DNA of 64,000 nt, taken from assembly GCF_024158035.1 (NCBI RefSeq), contig NZ_JAMZEK010000003.1, positions 806,001-870,000 on the forward strand, read 5' to 3'. The DNA comes from Dyella lutea (lineage in GTDB: Bacteria; Pseudomonadota; Gammaproteobacteria; Xanthomonadales; Rhodanobacteraceae). The position numbers were made by a program, and so were the translations under genes. The notes below the pieces were generated by a model. The model saw nothing but the letters and a program-made list of their open reading frames with translations. It was not told where the DNA came from and searched no databases. Shown here piece by piece: positions 59,227 through 64,000 of this stretch; position 1 is the stretch's first letter; every line of letters begins with the position of its first letter.

Positions 59227-59703
59227 ATGTCCCGCTTCGATCTCACCCCGCCTACCGACGCCCAGCGCCAGGCCATCACCGCCGGCCTCACCCCGGACGA
59301 ACGCCGGGTGCTGCTCCAGCACGGCACCGAGGCGGCGTTCTGCGGCGTATTCCTGGACAACAAGAAGGACGGCGTCTACACCTGCCGCTTCTGCGGGCTG
59401 CCGCTGTTCCGCTCCAGCGCCAAGTTCGACTCCGGCACCGGCTGGCCAAGTTTCTTTGCCACCTACGACGACACCCACCTGCGCTATATCCGCGACACCA
59501 GCTACGGCATGGTGCGCACCGAGGAAGTCTGCGCCCGCTGCGGCAGCCACCTCGGCCACGTGTTCCCCGACGGCCCGCCCCCGACCGGTCACCGTCACTG
59601 CCTGAATTCGGTGGCGCTTGGCTTCGTCGAGCAGGGCGAATCGTTGCCCGACCTCCTCGGGCGCGGCGTTCCCGAAGGACAGCCCGAGCCCGCCGCGGAC
59701 TGA
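59227..59703 (+). CDS. msrB: Peptide methionine-(R)-sulfoxide reductase MsrB
   Basis: A 158-residue MsrB that repairs oxidised methionine (R-epimer). Two zinc-binding CxxC motifs are present, CRFCG and CARCG. The catalytic Cys is in GHRHCLNSVALGFVEQG, and FDSGTGWPSFFATYDD and LGHVFPDGPPPTG are family segments. The opening LTPPTDAQRQAITAGLTPDE is typical. The ATG at 59227 (MSRFDLTPP) matches family starts. With katG and gpx it adds to the oxidative-stress set of this window. Confidence 0.96.
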   Translation: MSRFDLTPPTDAQRQAITAGLTPDERRVLLQHGTEAAFCGVFLDNKKDGVYTCRFCGLPLFRSSAKFDSGTGWPSFFATYDDTHLRYIRDTSYGMVRTEEVCARCGSHLGHVFPDGPPPTGHRHCLNSVALGFVEQGESLPDLLGRGVPEGQPEPAAD

Positions 59704-59916
59704 ACGTCCTCCGCACGGCTTCGGTCACTTTTCGTCGCCGGACTGCTCGCCAGCGTCACAAACTTGCGGATTGCCCGGCTGGGCTAGCGCGCCTGAAGCC
59801 GGTGACGGGCAGTCGCGTCATTCAGGAATCAGCGGTCCGACCGCGCCGCCGGGCCGAACGACCCGCATGCAAACGGTTGCAATACCTCGCCTCAAGCGTT
59901 GCCGGCGACCATCGGC

Positions 59917-59975
59917 CACATGCCGCTTGTTGAACGCAGCGGAACGCCAATGACCGGCATGTGACAGCTGGCACA
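59917..59975 (+). promoter_or_regulatory. Inverted repeat and CRP/Clp-like site upstream of the exopolysaccharide cassette
   Basis: Within the 396-base gap 59704-60099, CACATGCCG (59917-59925) is mirrored exactly by CGGCATGTG (59955-59963). Overlapping its right arm is TGTGA-N6-GCACA (59960-59975), one mismatch from the CRP/Clp consensus TGTGA-N6-TCACA. It lies 124 bases before the chosen glycosyltransferase start. In Xanthomonas, Clp controls exopolysaccharide genes and is inhibited by cyclic di-GMP. The rest of the gap shows no gene. Confidence 0.5.
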
Positions 59976-60099
59976 TTCCCTGCTTCCGCTACCCCAGGAA
60001 CACCGCACTCCCCCACCCCAAACCCAGGAACGCGCTCCCGCGGTCATCCACCGGATGACCGTGCCGGGCGAAGCCATGCCCCAAGAGAAGTCCTGCACC

Positions 60100-61503
60100 A
60101 TGACGCCGCTCGCCCCCATCGCCACGGAAGACGCCCAGCACGAGATCCCCCTCTCGCTGAGCAACCCGCCGCGGGTAGTCTCCATCGCCCGGCGTCCGGA
60201 AGGCCGTGCTTACCTGCCAGTCCGCCTGAAATTCGCGCTGACACTGACGGCCGCGTTCGCCTGGGCCGGATTTTCCCTGCACTTGGCGCTCCCGTGGATC
60301 CACGACCTCGGCCGGCTCATCGGTCCGGTGGCGGCCCACCTGGTGATCTGGGGCGTGGCCATCCTTCCCGGCTTCATGAACGCCTTCCTGGTCATCGGGC
60401 TGATGCTGGATCGCCGTCCGCCCCGCGCATGGCAAGGGGCATTCCCCGGGGTCACCGTGCTGGTGGCTGCGTACAACGAGGAAGCTTCGATCCTCGCCAC
60501 CGTCCAGTCGCTGGCCCGGCAGAACTATCCCGGCCCGATGCAGGTCGTGGTGATCAACGACGGTTCGACCGACGGCACCATGATCAAGCTGGCCTCGGTG
60601 AACTACCCGTGGCTTACCGTACTGGACCTGGTGAAGAACGGCGGCAAGGCTGCCGCGCTCAACCAGGGCCTTAAGGTTGCCGCCCATCCGCTCACCATCA
60701 CGCTCGACGGCGACTCCTACCTTTACGGCGACGCGCTGCGCAACCTGGTCGGCCGCTTTCTCAGCGACCCGCCGAACACCGCGGCCGTGGCCGGCTCGGT
60801 GCTGGTGCGTAACTCCCGCCTCAACCTGGTCACCCGCATCCAGGAGTGGGACTACTTCCACGGCATCGCGGCAATCAAGCGCCTGCAGAGCCTGTTCCAG
60901 GGCACGTTGGTGGCACAGGGCGCGTTCTCGCTCTACCGCACCGACGTGCTGCGCGAGGTGGGCGGGTGGCCGGAGTGCGTGGGCGAGGACATCGTGCTGA
61001 CCTGGGCCATCCTCAACGCCGGACACCGCGTGGGCTACTGCGAGGACGCGATCACCTTCACCAATGCGCCGACCTCGTTCCGCCAATTCATCCGCCAGCG
61101 CCAGCGCTGGTCGCGCGGCCTGATCGAGGCGTTCAAGGTGCACGGCAAGCTGCTGCTCAAGCCGCGCATGAGTACGGTCTTCGTGTGGTGGAACCTGCTG
61201 TTCCCCTACATGGACGTGGCCTACACCCTGTTCTTCATCCCCGGCATCCTGCTGGCGCTGTTCGGGATCTACTGGATCGCCGGACCGATGACCCTGCTGG
61301 TGCTGCCGATGGCCGGCGCCGTGAACTACCTGATGTACTACATCCAGTCGCACATGTTCCGCGCCCAGGGCCTGCACGTGCGCCGCAACCCGCTGGGGTT
61401 CATCGTCTACGCGCTGTTCTACGGCATCGTGCTGCAGCCCGGCTGCGTGCTTGGCTACCTCGCGGAAATGCTCAACCTGCGCAAGCACTGGGGCACCAAG
61501 TGA
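60100..61503 (+). CDS. Family 2 processive glycosyltransferase, PgaC-like exopolysaccharide synthase
   Basis: A 467-residue inner-membrane GT2 enzyme. Two helices lie near the N-terminus (FALTLTAAFAWAGFSLHLAL and HLVIWGVAILPGFMNAFLVI). The catalytic domain has VTVLVAAYNEEASILATVQS, QVVVINDGSTDGT, LTITLDGDSYLY (donor-binding Asp), WPECVGEDIVLTWAIL (catalytic Asp) and RQRQRWSRGLIEAF, the QxxRW processive signature. Three to four C-terminal helices follow. It resembles poly-beta-1,6-GlcNAc synthase PgaC. The ATG at 60100 has AGAGAAG nine bases upstream; ATGs at 60055 and 60076 are alternatives. Confidence 0.88.
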   Translation: MTPLAPIATEDAQHEIPLSLSNPPRVVSIARRPEGRAYLPVRLKFALTLTAAFAWAGFSLHLALPWIHDLGRLIGPVAAHLVIWGVAILPGFMNAFLVIGLMLDRRPPRAWQGAFPGVTVLVAAYNEEASILATVQSLARQNYPGPMQVVVINDGSTDGTMIKLASVNYPWLTVLDLVKNGGKAAALNQGLKVAAHPLTITLDGDSYLYGDALRNLVGRFLSDPPNTAAVAGSVLVRNSRLNLVTRIQEWDYFHGIAAIKRLQSLFQGTLVAQGAFSLYRTDVLREVGGWPECVGEDIVLTWAILNAGHRVGYCEDAITFTNAPTSFRQFIRQRQRWSRGLIEAFKVHGKLLLKPRMSTVFVWWNLLFPYMDVAYTLFFIPGILLALFGIYWIAGPMTLLVLPMAGAVNYLMYYIQSHMFRAQGLHVRRNPLGFIVYALFYGIVLQPGCVLGYLAEMLNLRKHWGTK

Positions 61504-62912
61504 GGCCGGTGCTTCCCGCGCTGGTCGCGCTGGCTCTCGCACCGGCGATACACGCCCAAGCCACCGACGTCGCGCAGGCGATCCGCGATGGCCGCCACGC
61601 GCTGGAGTCGAACGATCCGGCCCGTGCCCGCAGCCTGTTCGCCCGGGCACTGGCGCAGTCGGAGCAGCCCGGCAATGCCTACGCCGCTGCCATCGGGCTC
61701 GGACGCGCCGAGCTCTGGCTCGGCCAAGTGCCGGATGCCGAGGCGACGTTCCGCCGTGCGTTCACCCTCGCCTCGAACCCGGACGAACGCCACGCGGCGC
61801 GTACCGGTCTGGCCCAGGCGCTGAATGCCGAAGACCGCCCGCGCGAGGCCTGGAAGCTGCTGCGCGACGACGCCAGCCACGACCCGCGCAGCACGCTCGA
61901 GCTGATGCGTGCGGCCCAGGCGCTCGGCTGGCAGGACCGCACCCTGCCGGCGCTGGCAGCCACGCGCGCACCGGCGGATACCGGCTACCTCGGCACCCGG
62001 TTCGATCTGCTCGCCGACGACATGCGCTATGCCACCGCGCCCCAGATCGAGGGAGACACCAGCTACAGCCACGACAGCGAAGGCCTGGACGTGTGGAGTG
62101 TCGGCGCCAGTGCGTTCTCGCCGCTGCATGGCGACGACGCCCTCGCCCAGCGCTACGGCGTGGCCGTCGACACCGTGCGGGTCAGCAATCCGGGCAACTC
62201 CCGCCGCCTGCAGGGCGTCTCCGGCGTCGGCCAGTGGCGCATCGGCGACATGCAGAGCGCCGACCTGCGCCTGGGCCTCGGCCAGGCCGGCGGCTGGCAA
62301 TACCTGCAGGGCGCCGGTCACTGGACCGTGCAGCCAAGCGACGACTTCGCCCTTTCCGCCGGGGCCGAGCGTGCGCCCCTGCTCACCGATGCGGCGATCG
62401 CCCATCGCATCGCCTACGCCACCTACAGCGTCGGTGCCACGCTTCGTCCGGGCGATCACCTGTACCTGCTGCCGACGGTGTTCCGGCAGCAGTTCACCGA
62501 TGGCAACCGTCGCGACGGCGCGGCCGCCCGGCTGGTGCTCAGCCCGTTCGACATCACGGGCACACCGGCCGCGCTGGGTGGCCAGTTCGGCGTGCGGGTG
62601 TTCCGCAGCAGCCAGCCGGGCGGAGGCATCTACTTCAACCCGCAGCACTACCGGGCCGTCACCGCCGGGCTGATCGGCGTGATGAGCCTGTCGCCGAAAT
62701 GGCGGCTGCGCGCGACCGCCGACGGCGGCCGGCAGACCACCGACGGCAACAGCGTCGGCATCTACACGCTGGACGTGTCGCTGGAAGGCCGCCTGCCGCA
62801 CAACGGCCGCGTGCAGGTGCACGTGATGCGGAGCTCGGCCGCCTCGGTCAGCGGCGGCGGCTCCGGCTACTGGAACAACTCGCTCGCCGTCTCGGTGAGC
62901 TATCCCTTTTGA
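61500..62912 (+). CDS. Outer-membrane TPR plus beta-barrel export protein (BcsC/PgaA-like)
   Basis: A 470-residue protein translated from GTG overlapping the glycosyltransferase stop (GTGA). A signal peptide (RPVLPALVALALAPAIHAQA) is followed by three to four TPR-like helix pairs (ALESNDPARARSLFARALAQ, AELWLGQVPDAEATFRRAFT). A C-terminal region of about 280 residues of alternating beta-strands ends in NNSLAVSVSYPF with a terminal Phe. The layout is that of BcsC/PgaA-type exporters but much shorter (over 800 residues in PgaA). It is the natural outer-membrane partner of the synthase next to it. Confidence 0.8.
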   Translation: MRPVLPALVALALAPAIHAQATDVAQAIRDGRHALESNDPARARSLFARALAQSEQPGNAYAAAIGLGRAELWLGQVPDAEATFRRAFTLASNPDERHAARTGLAQALNAEDRPREAWKLLRDDASHDPRSTLELMRAAQALGWQDRTLPALAATRAPADTGYLGTRFDLLADDMRYATAPQIEGDTSYSHDSEGLDVWSVGASAFSPLHGDDALAQRYGVAVDTVRVSNPGNSRRLQGVSGVGQWRIGDMQSADLRLGLGQAGGWQYLQGAGHWTVQPSDDFALSAGAERAPLLTDAAIAHRIAYATYSVGATLRPGDHLYLLPTVFRQQFTDGNRRDGAAARLVLSPFDITGTPAALGGQFGVRVFRSSQPGGGIYFNPQHYRAVTAGLIGVMSLSPKWRLRATADGGRQTTDGNSVGIYTLDVSLEGRLPHNGRVQVHVMRSSAASVSGGGSGYWNNSLAVSVSYPF

Positions 62913-62929
62913 CCTGCGCGGGGGCGCAT

Positions 62930-62965
62930 GACGGGCCGGCTACAATGCCGGCCCGTCTCCTTTTT
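62930..62965 (+). terminator. Rho-independent terminator between the export gene and the FKBP gene
   Basis: GACGGGCCGGC (62930-62940) pairs with GCCGGCCCGTC (62947-62957) around a TACAAT loop, followed by TCCTTTTT. It starts 17 bases after the export gene stop. The loop TACAAT is also a possible -10 box for the next gene, but no -35 is seen. Confidence 0.85.
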
Positions 62966-62977
62966 CCGAGAGTGACC

Positions 62978-63400
62978 ATGCGCCGACTGCTCTGCCTGCT
63001 TCCGCTCCTGCTCGCCGCCTGCTCGTCGCAGCATGCCGCCCCCGCCGCCGACATCCCCGCGATGCAGAGCATCGATACCGTAATCGGCACCGGCCCGGTG
63101 GCCAAGCCCGGCGACACGGTGGAGGTGAACTACACCGGCTGGCTGTACGACCCGAAGGCGCCCGACCACCACGGCAAGAAGTTCGACGCCTCGCAGGACC
63201 ACGGCGGCACCTTCACCTTCCCGCTCGGCGCCGGCCAGGTGATCAAGGGCTGGGACCAGGGCGTCGCCGGCATGCACGTGGGCGGCAAGCGCACGCTGCT
63301 GATTCCCTCGTCGATGGGCTACGGCAGCCGCGGTGCCGGTGGCGCGATCCCGCCGAACGCCGCGCTGGTGTTCGACGTGGAGCTGGTCAGCATCAAGTGA
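62978..63400 (+). CDS. Lipoprotein FKBP-type peptidyl-prolyl isomerase
   Basis: A 140-residue periplasmic isomerase. The signal MRRLLCLLPLLLAAC has a lipobox LAAC. The FKBP domain has VIGTGPVAKPGDTVEVNYTG, KKFDASQDHGGTFTFPLGAG, QVIKGWDQGVAGMHVGGKRT and GYGSRGAGGAIPPNAALVFD, with the aromatic and Asp pocket residues complete, so catalysis should be intact. A GTG six bases upstream is an alternative start. It probably has its own promoter since a terminator precedes it. Confidence 0.93.
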   Translation: MRRLLCLLPLLLAACSSQHAAPAADIPAMQSIDTVIGTGPVAKPGDTVEVNYTGWLYDPKAPDHHGKKFDASQDHGGTFTFPLGAGQVIKGWDQGVAGMHVGGKRTLLIPSSMGYGSRGAGGAIPPNAALVFDVELVSIK

Positions 63401-63506
63401 TCGCGCGGGCCTCGGCCAGGTCATCGGCCGGGGCCATGACTTCCTGCACGGTTGCCGTGAAGGCCGGGCCGCTACGGTCATGGCCTTTCCCCGCAAGGAC
63501 CCCACC

Positions 63507-64000
63507 GTGCGCCACGTACTTTCCTGCGCCCTGCTTGCCGCGCTCGCTGCCGGCACTCCCGCCCTCGCCTTCTCCGCCGACCAGCCGGCCAAGCCCGACA
63601 CCACCGCACCTGCCGACAAGGCCTTCCACCTGCCGCCGCTGCCGGCCGACGCCCACGTTGCGCAGACCGTGCAGGTCGATGGCCGCACGCTGAAGTACAC
63701 CGTCACCGTCGGCCACCTGCCGGTGCGCGACGAGCAGGGCAAGATCACCGGCGAAGTGGTGTTCACCGCCTACACCATGCCCGGCAAGGATCGCCCGGTG
63801 ACCTTCGCGGTCAACGGCGGCCCGGGCGCGTCCTCGGTCTACCTCAACTTCGGCGCGATCGGTCCGAAGCGGGTCAATTTCGGTGTCAAGGGTGCCAACC
63901 CGTCCGATCCGGCCACTCTGCACGACAACCCCGGTACCTGGCTGGGCTTCACCGACCTGGTCTTCATCGACCCCATCGGCACCGGCTTCAGTCGCGCGCT
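63507..64000 (+). CDS. Secreted S10-family serine carboxypeptidase-like protein, N-terminal part (cut by window edge)
   Basis: The frame stays open to the window end (164 codons plus two bases). A GTG start at 63507 with AAGGA eight bases upstream gives a signal peptide RHVLSCALLAALAAGTPALA. An ATG at 63480 is an alternative that would add nine hydrophilic residues. The mature part has YTMPGKDRPVTFAVNGGPGA followed by SSVYLNFGAIGPKR and LVFIDPIGTGFSRA, the S10 carboxypeptidase opening. The catalytic Ser, Asp and His lie beyond the edge. Substrate unknown. Confidence 0.85.
   Translation, partial: MRHVLSCALLAALAAGTPALAFSADQPAKPDTTAPADKAFHLPPLPADAHVAQTVQVDGRTLKYTVTVGHLPVRDEQGKITGEVVFTAYTMPGKDRPVTFAVNGGPGASSVYLNFGAIGPKRVNFGVKGANPSDPATLHDNPGTWLGFTDLVFIDPIGTGFSRA

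Overview
The window is a chromosomal segment of a high-GC gammaproteobacterium. Gene content and order point to the Xanthomonadales, most likely the Rhodanobacteraceae (Rhodanobacter/Dyella/Frateuria-like). Supporting signs are the recA-recX-alaS cluster, a YajQ homologue, a possible CRP/Clp-type operator, a PnuT-type thiamine route and a dense set of housekeeping genes. This placement is inferred from protein resemblance; no rRNA is present. I see no tRNA, rRNA, CRISPR array, prophage or insertion sequence.

Layout. 1-9.5 kb: DNA maintenance and oxidative defence (alaS 5' end, recX, a secreted phosphatase-like protein, recA, an AT-richer methyltransferase on the opposite strand, cinA C-domain, mutS, katG behind a possible OxyR site). 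9.5-16.5 kb: a PilH-like regulator, hslR back to back with a mini L7/L12-like gene, an AEC transporter, then a thiamine-salvage locus (kinase, TPP riboswitch, TonB receptor, pnuT). 16.5-22.3 kb: kdpE and a shortened kdpD next to kup instead of kdpABC, then a MOSC/ABM/VOC operon. 22.4-28.1 kb: htpG, htpX, gluQ, a PhaB-type reductase and tcdA, with two kinds of intergenic repeat. 28.3-32.8 kb: a cytochrome c'-like protein, a CqsS/LqsS-like sensor kinase translationally coupled to an unusual response regulator, and an M28 peptidase. 32.9-45 kb: Mpo1-like, pirin, an old-yellow-enzyme reductase, an esterase, two cold-shock genes, ycaQ, an EF-hand protein, pldA, slyD, dacB, gpx and pncB. 45-54.5 kb: envelope lipoproteins, rhomboid, phzF-yaiI, a hydroxyacid dehydrogenase, a BaiN-like flavoprotein, yajQ, membrane proteins, and aroG behind an attenuator whose leader peptide is rich in Trp, Phe and Tyr. 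54.8-64 kb: an MpaB-like oxygenase, a diguanylate cyclase, a NERD-nuclease/helicase, msrB, a two-gene exopolysaccharide synthesis/export cassette, a lipoprotein FKBP and the 5' end of an S10 carboxypeptidase.

The most noteworthy systems are: (1) the CqsS-like kinase plus response regulator (28.7-31.1 kb), which looks like an alpha-hydroxyketone-type quorum-sensing circuit without a nearby synthase; (2) the aromatic leader-peptide attenuator of aroG (54.54-54.72 kb); (3) a compact GT2 + TPR/beta-barrel cassette with a CRP-like operator (59.9-62.9 kb); and (4) the NERD-helicase (57.1-59.0 kb). Genes are packed tightly. Many are coupled by ATGA or GTGA overlaps, and several convergent pairs share bidirectional hairpin terminators.
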